Shown here: piece after piece, positions 12,076 through 23,250 of the stretch
Layout of the letters: every line of letters starts with the position of its first letter
Position numbering within the stretch: position 1 is the first letter of the stretch
Source of the DNA: Epiperipatus broadwayi
Taxonomy: Eukaryota; Onychophora; Udeonychophora; Euonychophora; Peripatidae
NCBI GenBank assembly: GCA_028023455.1
Contig: JAQFVV010012422.1
Span: 7,613,210 to 7,677,209 of the forward strand
DNA: 64,000 bases
Direction of reading: 5' to 3'
Notes under the pieces: model-generated
The model's database searches: none
What the model was told of the DNA's origin: nothing
Seen by the model: only the letters and a program-made list of their open reading frames with translations
Position numbers and translations under genes: made by a program

Positions 12076-12529
12076 TTTCAGCTCTATTAGTGCGGTTATT
12101 TGTAAGTTCATTGGCATCCAAAGAGAATAAGAAAATCGTTCTGATATTAGAGCAATATAAAAACTTATAGGTACAGCATGGGAATTATGTTTTTGTATGT
12201 ACATTACAGGCTGCTATTAATTATATGTTTGATGAATTAAATACGAAATCGGAATTAAATTATACTCTAGAGCTTGAAAAAAGATGAGGAAATTTGCTAC
12301 TTGAATTTAAAAATAAAGCGAGGGCTGGAGGAGTTATAAATTGATTGTTAAAGCATTTAATATTTGAAAGCATTTTTGCATCAATATAATTTTGAATCTG
12401 ACAAAATTGTGGATTTGGTTTATATTTCTGATATGATAAAATCTGGTTTTAATGTAAATAATATATATAGATACTAGAATGTTTTAGACGAAATATTATG
12501 CATTAGAATGGAAAAGTTAAAAGTGATTA

Positions 12530-12793
12530 AAAATGGATGAATAAATATGAAAAAAGTGATTATACAGAAAGTGGATTGTTGGTTTTTATGCTTGGTTTGG
12601 AAAAAGATAAGGGGGATTTAGATATAAAGGTTATAGAGTTGACAAAAATTATGTTGTGGAAATGGGATGGAGAAGAATATGGGAAAACTTAGACTGGGGA
12701 ATGTAAAATTAAGTAGCTAACAGGTTTCTCTGAACATAATTGCTGAGAGATTCTTGACTTCGTTTAAGAAGAAGCTACAGTACATCACATCAC
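12530..12793 (+). mobile_element. LINE family C, 3' end copy 2
   Basis: It matches the last 280 bp of the copy at 9225-10548 (SDYTESGLLVFML-type coding end, then untranslated region), ending in CATCACATCACATG. It is extremely 5'-truncated and interrupts the unidentified ORF relic. Confidence 0.75.
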
Positions 12794-13127
12794 ATGCATG
12801 TGTTACTTCAATGTAAATGCTGGGAAGCAGAAAGGGTACAAATAATGACGCTATGGAAGATTAAATATGAACAAAGTGATTATACAGAAAGAGAGTTATT
12901 GGTTTTTATGCTAGGTTTGGGAATAGATAAGGGGGATTTAGATATGAAGGTCATGGAGTTGACAAAGATTATGTTATGGAAATGGGATGGAGCAGATTAT
13001 GGGAAAACTTAGGGTGGACAATGGAAAGGGAGGGTAAAGTGGCTAACAGATTTCTCTTGGCAGAGCTGCTGAGAGATTCCTGACTATGTTTAAGGAAAAG
13101 TCACAGTGCATCACATCACATCACATG
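12794..13127 (+). mobile_element. LINE family C, 3' end copy 3
   Basis: It lies head to tail with copy 2, joined at its CATCA-type tail, and starts slightly further 5' (HVLLQCKCWEAERVQIM). An open frame covers 12794-13012 and reads to the family's stop. The tail is CATCACATCACATCACAT. The two copies are diverged, so this is more likely successive insertion at the simple tail than a recent duplication. Confidence 0.75.
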
Positions 13128-14124
13128 GAAATAAAATTGTAAAAATATGTGCAGATAAATTTGATAGTGAATTTAGGATCACGATATATTTGAATAGGTT
13201 GATTAATAATATAAAGAACAAAATAGATAAAGTGAATGGTCTAATGCTATTTATGCAGTAGGGTGCAGCCAATTGGGTTCCCCATATATATATATTATGG
13301 TCAAACCAAACTAAATTTGGGAACAAAAATAATGTAGCAATCATTTATGTATAAAAATCCTAAAACTGATTTAGCAAATGTTTCTCTATTTTATAGTCAT
13401 AAAAAAGAATATAGACATAAATTTTGATCCTGTTATTGTTAAGTGATTTATGAGGAAATAAAAGGCAGAAAGCTAAATATTAAGGAGGCTTGTTTTATTG
13501 TGAAAAATGAACATATAATGAGTCAGAGAGCTAATAGCTGTCAAATAAGCAAAAAATGTTTATTTTTAAATGGTAAAATACTATGGGGTTTGATAATCAT
13601 GATGCCAATGCATTGAAAATATACTTTGTTTATTTAAAATTTATTTTTTATTTTCTATTCCAGTGTATTTTAATAATATATATATTTAAGTAAGTTTGAT
13701 TTTAAGTATGCCATTTATAGAAATGTTATGATCTTTCAAATGGCAAACTTGATGAAAAAAATCAGCCAATCTTTGCTGGGCATGTGTTTCTGACATATTG
13801 ACATCATCAGTAATCCAGAAACCAATTGAGACTTTATTAAAAATTGTAGTATAATTTCTGATTAATTATCATAATGTTCAATTTGATATTAAAGTTTGAA
13901 CAAAACTTCAACAGGAATGTAAAGCCTTGTTTATATCTGTTATAACAAAAACATGTGCCCAACAGAAATTTTTTACTATTTTTAATCAAACATTGCTACT
14001 TGTGAAATTATACATTTTCTAGAGATAATTTGTTTGTATTCTGATCTATCATGTCAGCTTTGAAATGATGATATTTCTAGCTCAATTTCTAGAAATATGC
14101 CATTTCCAAGGTGCACCCAAGCAT

Positions 14125-14220
14125 TTAAGCCTTCTTTCTACGATAAATCCTAGAAAGAGTGTTAACTCGGAGTTAAGCCTTCTTTCTACGATAAAACCTA
14201 GAAAGAGTGTTAACTCGGCT
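14125..14220 (+). repeat. Two tandem 48-bp units
   Basis: Two adjacent copies of a 48-bp unit run from TTAAGCCTTCTTTCTACGAT to GTGTTAACTCGG, differing at very few positions. Confidence 0.9.
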
Positions 14221-14561
14221 GATGGCTAATGCTGTGGCTTTTTCCTATGCTAAAAGCAGAGGGAAATGCCGTAGTTGTTTGTGTTGTGTCCTATATCATA
14301 ATGCTGTGTTATGTATTTTATGTAACAGTATCGTATGAGGGTGTGTTAAGTTCATCATGTCAAAATTATTTAAATTTTCATTGGGGCCTTTTTTTTTCAT
14401 ATGAATTGATATACTGCTACCTTTTAACAGTTTTAACAGTGTTGTGATTGTTCCTCATAAACTGTAAGTCTCCTAAATTCTCTATTAGGGTGGGGTAGCA
14501 CAATATTTTGATGATCACGCTTTAAGTCACGTTTTAGCGAGTAATTTTCCGAGACCAAGAA

Positions 14562-14820
14562 TATGGCTAATTCGAACACAGAAAACTTGAAAATATGGAA
14601 ATTGCAAGACACAGAAGCTGGCGCTGTAACATTTCTACAGCTGAAAAACATCCTGCTGAAAGAAAAGATATGTTTGTGTGGCAAATATATGTGACTTGAG
14701 GTCCATAAACATCTTTGGATTTTTCATTTGTAAGTCGCGTTCTTGCTGACGGAAATGTTCACTTCGTAAAGGGCAGCTTGTTTGAGGGATTCCAAATGGC
14801 CTTCATCAAATGTAAAATAA
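14562..14820 (+). pseudogene. ISXO2-like (Merlin/IS1016-type) transposase N-terminal relic
   Basis: From an ATG at 14562 about 43 codons are open: MANSNTENLKIWKLQD, then AGAVTFLQLKNILLKEK and CLCGKYM. After a +1 shift come CKSRSC, RKCSLRKGQL and PNGLHQM. The pattern resembles the N-terminal zinc-ribbon region of ISXO2-like transposases: a helix with TFLQ, a Cys-x-Cys pair, a second Cys pair, then SLRKGSFFEGS. One frameshift and two stops disable it. No catalytic DDE part follows, because the tandem repeat at 14810 begins at once. The frame on the opposite strand at 14433-14684 is judged a shadow. Confidence 0.45.
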
Positions 14821-15550
14821 AAGTAACTTAAATTTTTATTTAAACATATACCCCTTCTCCCAATAAATGTTGTCAATCAAATGTAAAATAAAAGTAACGT
14901 AAATTATTATTTAAGCATACTCAAAAACACCCCTCCCACTAATTATTGTCAATCAAATGTAAACTAATAAAAATAAGGTAAATTATTATTTAAACATAAC
15001 CCAAATTACTATTTGAACATACACCAAAAAAGACCCTCTTGTCAATAAAAATTAAGAAACAACTATTATTGTCCCATTGTCAAAAATATTATTTGGGAAA
15101 AATAATTTATAAATGAAAGAAAGTAAAATTGGTTGTCAATCAAATGTAAAATAAAAGTAACTTAAATTTTTATTTAAACATACACAAAAAAATCCCTTCT
15201 CCCAATAATTGTTGTCGGCAATCAAATGTAAAATAAAAGTAATGTAAATTATTATTTAATCATACACAAAAACACCCCTCCCACTAATTGTTGTCAATCA
15301 AATGTAAAACAATAAAAGTAACGTAAATTATTATTTAAAGGTCCATAAAAAAAACCCGTTCTCTCTTGAATTTTGTCAATCAAATTTTAAAAAACAGTAA
15401 TACTATTTAAAAAAACCCAAATTAATATTTGAAAATAAACCAAAAAAGACCCTCTTGTCAATGAAAATTAAAAAACAATTATTGTTATCCCATTGTAAAA
15501 AATATTATTTGGTAAAAATAATTTAGAAATGAAAAAAAGTAAAATTTGTA
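14810..15550 (+). repeat. Higher-order tandem repeat (satellite-like)
   Basis: A unit of roughly 70 bp, TCAATCAAATGTAAAATAAA followed by GTAACNTAAATTNTTATTTAA and a C-rich tract, recurs many times. A larger block of roughly 320-400 bp, including CAAAAAAGACCCTCTTGTCA and ATTATTTGG, appears twice, beginning about 14810 and 15135. Confidence 0.85.
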
Positions 15551-16146
15551 AACAAAAAAAAAAAAGTCAATATTAATAGAGAATCGCTAGCCCAGAAACA
15601 TTATGTTAATGTGTTTTTGGTTAGCATCAATACAGTGAGGTGACTGACACGATAGATCAGAACACAACTGATAATTTAAATTAAAGTAAGTTAAAATTGT
15701 TATAAATTTATAGGATGTTTAATTAGAAAAGTATTATAAATATTAAATCGAGATTTTCACAGGCTACAGATATAAATAAATTATTATTTGGATACATCCA
15801 AGTATAATTTATTGAATATATATATAAACTATCCTTTTGGCCAGGTCACACTGGTCATTAACTGGGTAACAAATATTATAAATTATATATATATATATAT
15901 ATAACAGTAATATTATTATATACACCAATAATATCAGAGAAATGGTTGGATTATAAAGTTATACAATTTAGCCAAGAGAGAAAAGCTATGGTAGCTGAAA
16001 TATTAAAAATTATATATTAAATAAGGAAAGAAATAGAAGATTAGAAGTGTAATGGCACATTTGAAATATTGGTGATTTTGTATGATAATTCTAATCACGA
16101 AATACAGTTATAGTAAAATTAAAATTATAACATTAATAGGTATAAA
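15551..16146. other. Intronic spacer
   Basis: AT-rich, with a short (TA)n run near 15885-15902. No gene was seen. Confidence 0.5.
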
Positions 16147-16374
16147 GAAAAATGGGTGCTATTTTAGTATGCAGTCTCCACCATTTTGAATTTCAAAAAT
16201 GACCCAAAATGTCATTTGACACATCTAAGTGATAAAATTAGTCATGTGATTCGAGTTCTAAATGTTTTGCATTTTTGCATATTTTTTATCACTTAGATGT
16301 GTCAGATGACGTTTTTGGTCATTTTTGAAATTCAAAATGGTGGAGATCATGTACTAAAATAGCACCGAAAAACG
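16147..16374. repeat. MITE with long terminal inverted repeats
   Basis: Arms of roughly 90-100 bp are inverted copies. GGTGCTATTTTAGTATGCAG inward to ACACATCTAAGTGATAAAA on the left matches TTATCACTTAGATGTGTC to CTAAAATAGCACC on the right. A spacer of about 35 bp separates them. No coding sequence is present. Confidence 0.85.
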
Positions 16375-18081
16375 CTCATGTATGCTAAAATGAAAATGAT
16401 TTTTAATCTTCAAAATTTTAAATTATTTGAATAATTTTAAAGATTTAAATTCAATTTTCTGTAATAGTTAAAATTAAATAAGGATAATTAAAATACTGCA
16501 AAGCAATATCAATTAAAATTTATATTTATTGAAATAAGAAGAAAAAAAATCATCTTGCATTTTTATGGTGAGTAAAATTGACTATCACAAAATCGTTTAT
16601 AATATCCATAATTATTTCAGATGCTATTTATGAAGTTAAATAATATTGAAATTAATGTGCAAACTGAAAGTTAAGGATTGTGAAATAAATGTTTCTTTAC
16701 TTTAATAATTAATTTTTGTAAGATAATTATGAGGTTGAAGAATCAATCTGTGAACTTAAATTTTTATAAAAATTAAAAATATTCGCAGAAAGGAAGCATA
16801 ATTTTAATCAAATTCTTTTCCTTTGTATTCAGTTTATTAATTAAATGGACTATTAACCAGAGGCTGATTAAAAAACAAATATATCGTCACATCCCAAGTC
16901 AACTTATTTTTTTAATTCAGAAATCACAAGTAATCATATGGGAAGACATACAACAGAGAAAGTATATAAGATATGGAAAAAAACAGCTGATCGTAGTTTT
17001 GTTTTTCTTTAAGTTTTCTCCAATTACATTTCCAAGTGAGTAAATTGAAGATGAAGTTCAGTTATTAATTACTTACATTCTGAATTACAAGTGTCAAACT
17101 TAGTCCACCCATAACTTTGACACCCCCCACTTTGGATAAATACAGTAATGATTATCACTAAGCATTTGTTCAACTAGAAATTGTCTAATTACTAATTATT
17201 TATTTGAAGACATAGTTTCATAAAAATAATCAGCCGAAGTTCCTTCAACAAAAATTAGCAACATATATTGAAGAAATGAGCAAAACCAACATTATAGCTA
17301 TGAAAAACATTCACCATAGTTTGAATTCTAAGACGATTTGCTAATTGACCACCTTATTTAAATATTGTCATTGTCGGTAAATGTAGTCAGACTGTAATAG
17401 AAGTGGAGCTATGAAAATGTCTTAAAACTTGTCTATTGTTAAACTACAAGACATATTTCTGAATTGGTAGCCTGTTTGTCAACTAATTAATGATAAAAAT
17501 ATGAAAATCAGATAATAAATTAAAATAATGTAGTGAAAAAAATAAACTGAAAATGAATAAGATTCATCCAGAACAGCTGTGGAAAATTGAAGAATTGGAA
17601 TAAACGTTCTAACTAGAAATATTAATTTGAAAAAAAGTAATGGCAAAGTAAAACTAAACAAAGGCAAAGATACAAAAAAATTATATCAGAAGGGTTAAAT
17701 AAAAAGTGGAATGGCTAAGCTAGATTAATTCAAATATTTCAAGAGATAGCACTCGATTACTAATAGATTAATTAATTTATAAACTTTAGCACTGATTACT
17801 AATAGATGAATTAATTGATAAACTTTTCATATTTTTTCCGAACTCTCTTTTGAAGATTTATAAGACTTGCATTTTTATTTATATAGTATATTTTTATATT
17901 ACGAAATATTAAATCATTTTAAATTTTTATTTAAAATTTAAATGTGTATGTATACAATTAATAAATGATATTGTGTAGTATGTGTGTACGTCATTAAAAA
18001 TGTTGAGGAGGAGGAGCTAAATAAAATATTAAACTCGTCCAGATATATATATACAAATAAGCACAATTTGTAGGGATTGTT
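16375..18081. other. Intronic spacer
   Basis: No coding or repeat structure was recognised except a short near-duplicate around 17745-17820 (GCACTNGATTACTAATAGAT). Confidence 0.45.
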
Positions 18082-19486
18082 TACATATTTGGGTTCTCAC
18101 AGATAATTCAACCGATGACATATTACCCTGAAGGCATATCAGTCTGATGTTGTGATTTTTAAGATAACGTCTCCAAGGTATCTGCAGACACATGTAATCG
18201 CTAAAATTTGTCCGCAGATCACGTGAACACGGTATGTTAAAAATTGCAAGATTAGACTGATATGCCTTCAGGGTAATATGTCATCAGTTGAATTATCCAG
18301 GTCACGTGATATTAACTATTCAAAAATTAAAAAATGTGACGCAGGTCAGGCAAATACTAAAAATAAATAAAAAAAATGTACATGCATGCGTCAAAATAAT
18401 TTAGAAATTAAAAGTAATTAATATAATAATAATTATTCATGTTAAAAATATATAAAACAGGTTCTAGTCTAAAAAATATATATATTATAATTTATAAAAC
18501 CAGCACATAGTGCTGAAATTGGTGGGGGGGGGCTCCGGTGTCTTTGATAAGCCGAAGGCTCGGCGTACACCTATAACAAACATTGTATTACTATCATAGC
18601 TGTAATTTTTATAATTGTCGATGAATTTACGAAAAAAAAATTCCTGTATGATATAATTCAGAAATTAAAAATAAAATTAAAACGTAATTCAATGTAAGTT
18701 TGAGAATTGTAGAAATATTAACAAAATATTTTTGTAAATTTTAAATAAACAGCTAAATAAAAAAGACGCGATTTAATGCAAATCTGGTATTAATGGCGTG
18801 GAAAAAACATTTTATCACAAGCCGCACTTTTACATGCATTTGGTAATTTTAAAAACGTACTGCATATTGCAAATTTGTTTTAAAAAATTATTGAAAATTA
18901 TTTACACATTAAATGTAATTCAATGTAAGTTTGAGAATTGTAGAAATATTAACAAAAAAATTTTGTAAATTTAAAATAAACAAATAAAACACTTTACCCT
19001 AATTAATGCGAATCTGGCATTAATGGCATCCTTGGAGAAAATGTGTTATCACATGCATTTGGTAATTTTAAAAATGTACTGTATATTGCAAATTTGTTTT
19101 AAAAAATTATTGAAAATTATTTACACATTAAACGTAATTCAATGTAAGTTTCAGAATTGTAGAAATATTAACAAAAAATTTTTGTAAATTTAAAATAAAC
19201 AGATAAATAAAACACTTTACCTGAATTAAGAGCTCAAAAAAGTAACTGTGATGCCGTGGATAGCAAAATCACAATAGACAGAAAAATCAAAAAATTTCCC
19301 AAACCTCTCTATGAATTTTAAATCTCACAGGTGAAAAAAAAATTGACTCTCTGATGGATTAATCACACCAGCCACTTGGTTGGCATGACAATATTGTCAT
19401 GCAAAAATCGACGATATCTATTGGAGGGGAAATCGGTAAGTGTAATACATCATCGGTTTAATTATCCGTGAGTACCCATATTTGTA
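18082..19486. mobile_element. Terminal-inverted-repeat element with satellite core
   Basis: The ends are inverted copies of about 45 bp: TACATATTTGGGTTCTCACA at the left and, read inward from the right, TACAAATATGGGTACTCACG, both continuing GATAATTNAACCGATGA. An inner foldback at about 18103-18298 repeats part of the left end in inverted form (GAAGGCATATCAGTCT and its complement). The core contains three tandem units of about 225 bp at 18680-19220. No transposase was recognised. The plan fits a non-autonomous DNA element whose centre expanded into a satellite. No target duplication was identified. Confidence 0.75.
18680..19220 (+). repeat. Tandem ~225-bp satellite units
   Basis: The sequence AATTCAATGTAAGTTT-AGAATTGTAGAAATATTAAC recurs at about 18687, 18908 and 19136. 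The rest of the unit (GGTAATTTTAAAAANGTACT, TGCAAATTTGTTTTAAAAAA) also repeats. It is about 2.4 units long. Confidence 0.9.
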
Positions 19487-19904
19487 GATGTACCCACTAG
19501 AAAAGTGATTTCATCTATTGAATTTGGGAATAAACATGATTTATTTATACCGGTTCTTGAATTTTTTTTAATTATTATCATAATATGTTAATCCATTAAA
19601 TTGTTATTTTAAAATTAAAGAGTAATAGTTAGATCCATTCTTCATTCAGTTCTCAATTTGATTGCATAGTGCACAGTTTACTTATATGTTTTATAAGTCA
19701 TTGGAAGCTTGTGCTACTTCCTGTTCAGAATCAAATAATCTAAGTTATTTATTATTTATTTATACATGTGATTATGGATTATCTTATGTACAGAAAAAGT
19801 TCAATATGCTACAAAGTTGTACAAGACTGCAGGTAATTTAATAGATAACTACAATTTAATAAGACAATAAAGCCAATTACTCAAGGTTTAATAAGTTTAT
19901 AAAT
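19487..19904. other. Intronic spacer
   Basis: Nothing was recognised beyond AT-rich DNA. Confidence 0.5.
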
Positions 19905-20365
19905 GTTGATGATAACAATCAACCCTGAAGCTATCAACAATCTCAACCTATAGTCATTTCAACCTGTAGTTAAGGCAACCCCCTTTAACAGTAGATGTAG
20001 TCCCATCTTTATCTATGGTCTGATATGTTTATGTAGACACTAAAGATTGCAAGTTGACCAAGGAATGTGAGGTTAATAATGCAAAGAAGTTTAAGCAAAC
20101 CTCATTAATCTGGAAAATATAACCTGTTATAATTGACAATTTATTAGTCTGCTTTCAAAACAAGTTATATTTGTCTGACTAATTATGTTTTTTTAATCTT
20201 CTTTGCATTATTAATCTCATACTTCTTGGTCAAGTTGGAATCTTTAGTGTCTATATAAACACATCAGATCATAGATAAAAGGTGGTATCACTTTTATTGT
20301 TAAAAGAGTTTTGCCTTGACTACAGGTTAAGAGTGCTGATAACTTAAAAGTTGATTGTTATCAAC
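19905..20365. repeat. Foldback element, R family
   Basis: Arms of about 200 bp mirror each other around 20135. GTTGATGATAACAATCAAC and ACACTAAAGATTGCAAGTTG on the left match complements GTTGATTGTTATCAAC and CAAGTTGGAATCTTTAGTGT on the right. Half-copies of the same family occur at 32812-33188 and 34882-35035. Confidence 0.85.
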
Positions 20366-20394
20366 TAGTTTTTAAGGAGTAATAGGAAAAGCAG

Positions 20395-21030
20395 TCAGCC
20401 TTCTGAATCTAGATGTGGTGCCAAAGTTTCAAATCCATAAGTAAAATTTGGCAAAACACATTTAGTGAAAAAAAATTTCAAACACATGGGTATATTTTCT
20501 TTTAATGTTGCTATTTCTACCAAAACAACTGCATCCTAGTTTAATTCTAAAAGTAAGTTCATCTTCTTTATTTCCATCTGTATTAATAATCTGACTAAAA
20601 TATTTATAATAGTTAACTTCATCCCATTCTCTACTATCACTTTTTATTTTTATTAATGACATTAATTTTTATTTAAATCTTTTTTGCATTTAGTTTTTTT
20701 GTTTTTAATCTGATAATTCTTGTAACATTTCCTAAAATTCTGAAGCATTATTGGAAAAATAACACCATCTCCAAAAGATGCACAAATTTTATTAAGTCAT
20801 CTTATTTGTTGTAGTAATAATGAAGTTTATTTATTATTGTGGAAATTAATTTTTTTGTTCTCTTCTATAATTTTCTTTACCATTCCACAATCATTTTATG
20901 TTATTATTAACATTTTTTCATTATACTTTATTAAACTCTAGATACTCAATTCATCTAACTGAATTATTTTTAAATATTTTTATATTCATTATTTTCTTTA
21001 TGATTTGTCTTTATTCAGTTGAAAATTTAC
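20395..21030 (-). mobile_element. RTE-like LINE family A, fragment (copy 5)
   Basis: Minus-strand translation gives a stretch at 20462-20662 (EVNYYKYFSQIINTDGNKED, then FRIKLGCSCFGRN). It aligns with the region between the reverse transcriptase and the C-terminal domain of the copy at 29565-32545. Further RT-like residues extend to about 20850 and linker-like sequence near 20940. It is internally deleted and inactive. Confidence 0.65.
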
Positions 21031-21085
21031 TTGAGAATTTATGCTTATTAAAACAATAATTAACTTTTGTTTATTTTGCTCAAGA

Positions 21086-21380
21086 GCCATCTAGTGTAAA
21101 CTTTAAAAATCATGAATACTATGTGATAGGATAATATTCATACTGTCAGATTAATTTCTGGATGTGAACTTATGAGTACACATCCTGAAATCATGATAGT
21201 AGCTTGAAATTCAAAAATATACCAACATTTTCAACCCATACTAACTTGTTTATATATTTTATATAGATATAACATCAAGTCAATAACTAGAAAGTACAAG
21301 ATTAGCCATAATCTTTAGGATATATTTATGTTCCTAAAATCTGTAGACTATTGATTATTCAAGCTTACAATAGATGGTTC
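21086..21380. repeat. Foldback element, F family, copy 1
   Basis: It starts GCCATCTAGTGTAAACTTT and ends TTCAAGCTTACAATAGATGG, inverted copies of one another. It is related to the elements at 22355-22862, 58409-58757 and 63303-63585. Confidence 0.65.
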
Positions 21381-22194
21381 TGAAATAGAATAAATAAGCA
21401 AATACTGAAAGTAAACAGAAACAGTCTTGGAATATTGTTTGATATATGCCAACACAACCAAAAGTGAAAATTGCCATTAATCTAAAACTAAGGTCACTAG
21501 CATCTATAGTTATTGGCCTAGTATAAAATCTATGTAAGCAACTTGGCTCAGGTTCAAACTACTTTAAGTTACTAGTTTGATATATAAAACAACAAAGATG
21601 TGGATATGTGTTGCAAATCAAATTTTTTTACTAATAAAGGTCAATAGCCAGAAATTAATCTGGAGTTTGGGACATTGGACTACATATGGTGTTCATTGAT
21701 TCCTCAAGCTTATAAAAGATGTCTCTTAGAATGAATTACTGGTTTTTGAGGCATATGTTGAATGAAGGCAGAAAAAGTTGTGGAGTGTATTACTAGTTTT
21801 TCAGCTAAATTAAAGTGTGTGTAGCAGTTTTTAGTAGAGTATTGTATATTTGTTTATTGATCGCATTCAAATCTGAACCATCTTTAAAATCTGTTAATAT
21901 TTTTAAATGATTTTCAAGTTTTAATCTAAATTTTTTTTAGTAGTTTTGAAGAAAAGAACACACACACACATATATATATATTAATTATAGTGATATGCAG
22001 CCCATGTCTTATTTTCATATAGTAAATTTTACAAAGTAAAAACCTCATTTAAATCAATTTCATTTATATGAAAAAAGAGTTGTAGTTTTAAATTGAATTT
22101 TTTTGTTAATCAGAATTTGGTTCTAACACACAAGTATTTTACAAAATCTTTGTTCATGTGTTTCAAGAATGTGTGGAGGTTGGTAAGAACATCT
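21381..22194. other. Intronic spacer
   Basis: A further F-family trace may lie near 21640-21770 (CCAGAAATTAATCTGG, TTGATTCCTCAAGCTTATAA). A short (CA)n/(TA)n run is at 21960-21982. Confidence 0.4.
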
Positions 22195-22275
22195 ATATAA
22201 GTTTTAGATTGGATCCCAGGGAATTATAAAAGACCTATAAAGAAACTATGTGAAATGGGTGGATGACGTAAGGAA
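22195..22275 (+). mobile_element. RTE-like LINE family A, 3' fragment (copy 6)
   Basis: The translation LDWIPGNYKRPIKK matches the LNWIPRDCKRPRK motif near the C-terminus of the family A protein. It is only about 80 bp. Confidence 0.55.
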
Positions 22276-22354
22276 ATTTATTGAGTAAAACTAGTACATG
22301 ATCCCATCTTATATAATGCTGTTCAGTAGCAAATTTTTTTCCCACCAGAATTCT

Positions 22355-22862
22355 GCCATCTAGTGTAAGATTTAGTAATAAATAGATGCAAAATGGTAGG
22401 ACTTAATAAATCTTTATCTGGTGTTATCCTATCCACTAGCCTCAGATTAGTTTCTAGATTATGACATTAGTCAGTGAAGAGCTTTGGATCTGGGAACATC
22501 TTTTTTCTAACAGCCATCTTTTATTTCTTTGCTTTACTATCAGCCCAAATTGAAAAACATATTAATGTTTTTAAACTATAAGAATATACAAGCACGTTGG
22601 CTTAGTTGGAAAATACTAATATGTTTTCAATATGGGTGATAGTTTCTTTGTAAAATTAAAAAAGAAAAGATGACTTCTAGAGACAAGGTACTTTAGATCG
22701 AAAAGATGCAGGTACTCTGCTAGATCCAAAGATATTTTCTGGTGAAAGCCATAGCTAGAAATTACATTGAAGATATTGGCTAAAACTACCCTGGATAGGA
22801 TTTCATTAAGCACTACCATCTATCTGGTATCTATTGATTACTAAAGCTTACAGTAGATGGCA
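22355..22862. repeat. Foldback element, F family, copy 2
   Basis: Ends GCCATCTAGTGTAAGATTTA and, inverted, GCCATCTACTGTAAGCTTTA mirror each other. The interior arms share TTAGTTTCTAG and GGATCTGG-type segments with the copy at 58409. Confidence 0.75.
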
Positions 22863-23050
22863 TGACAGGGATAGGGAAAAAATTTGAGCAAAAATGATGC
22901 TAATTTTTTTTTCTGTAGATATTTTTTATTTAGTTTTTAATAATTTTAAAAATCTAAACGTCCGCATAGTTTTTTGTTGTTGTTGGTTTTTGATTAGATT
23001 ACTTTACTGATTTATCTCTAGCTTATATATTTAAGTGTTTTTCTTTTTAG

Positions 23051-23250
23051 GAAATTCAAAAATCATTGAGAGTGGATTTTGTTTTTCATCTACCTTGTTA
23101 ATTGGGATCGGCGTAGCGCTCGTAATTTTACAAATGATAACGTTGACTCTGTGTGTTATTTGCGCTCTACGAAATCGGAACCGACCGCTTCCGGAATGGT
23201 CAGAAAATTCCAGTAAATGTGCTAGTGATATAAAGCTCTATGCTAAATAA
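23051..23250 (+). CDS. ZP-like membrane protein, terminal coding exon
   Basis: After acceptor TTTTCTTTTTAG the exon opens with GA, completing Gly with the single G left by the exon ending at 8490. It then reads NSKIIESGFCFSS, a 26-residue hydrophobic membrane segment encoded at 23092-23169 and rich in Leu, Ile and Val with two Cys, and a cytoplasmic tail starting RNRNRPLPEW. The TAA stop is at 23248-23250. A juxtamembrane Cys (GFCFSS), a single TM helix and a tail of about 25 residues behind an RRKR cleavage site fit the end of ZP-domain proteins, which anchor apical extracellular matrix in arthropods. Coding density and G+C exceed those of the flanks. The cytoplasmic-tail function is unknown and no ZP module is visible here. 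Confidence 0.7.

Larger units (their letters stand above)
12076..13618 (+). pseudogene. Unidentified decayed ORF interrupted by LINE tails
   Basis: One frame from about 12088 stays open over roughly 100 codons except for single-base nonsense changes. It contains LASKENKKIVLILEQYKNL, AAINYMFDELNTKSE and LLEFKNKARAGGV. It goes on after a frameshift with DKIVDLVYISDMIKSGF and DEILCIRME to about 12520. Beyond the LINE tails, coding character resumes at 13130 with KIVKICADKFDSEF, NGLMLFM, then NWVPHIYIL. From about 13350 another frame reads DLANVSLFYSHKKEYRH and EEIKGRKLNIKEACFIVKNE. Together this is at least 300 codons of protein-like sequence. I do not recognise the family. It could be a retroelement, an endogenised viral gene or a host retrocopy. 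Confidence 0.5.
8491..23050 (+). other. 14.56-kb phase-1 intron of the ZP-like gene
   Basis: It begins GTAATA and ends with the polypyrimidine tract and acceptor TTTTTCTTTTTAG. The split codon is G|GA (Gly). It is largely composed of transposon relics and tandem repeats, listed separately. Confidence 0.65.

Noticed and set aside
14433-14684. Minus-strand 83-codon frame with basic C-terminus
   Set aside because: The overlapping plus-strand reading matches an ISXO2-like transposase better; no family fits the minus frame.
14810-15550. CRISPR array or similar regular repeats
   Set aside because: Repeats are adjacent and diverged without unique spacers, in a eukaryotic intron; this is satellite DNA.
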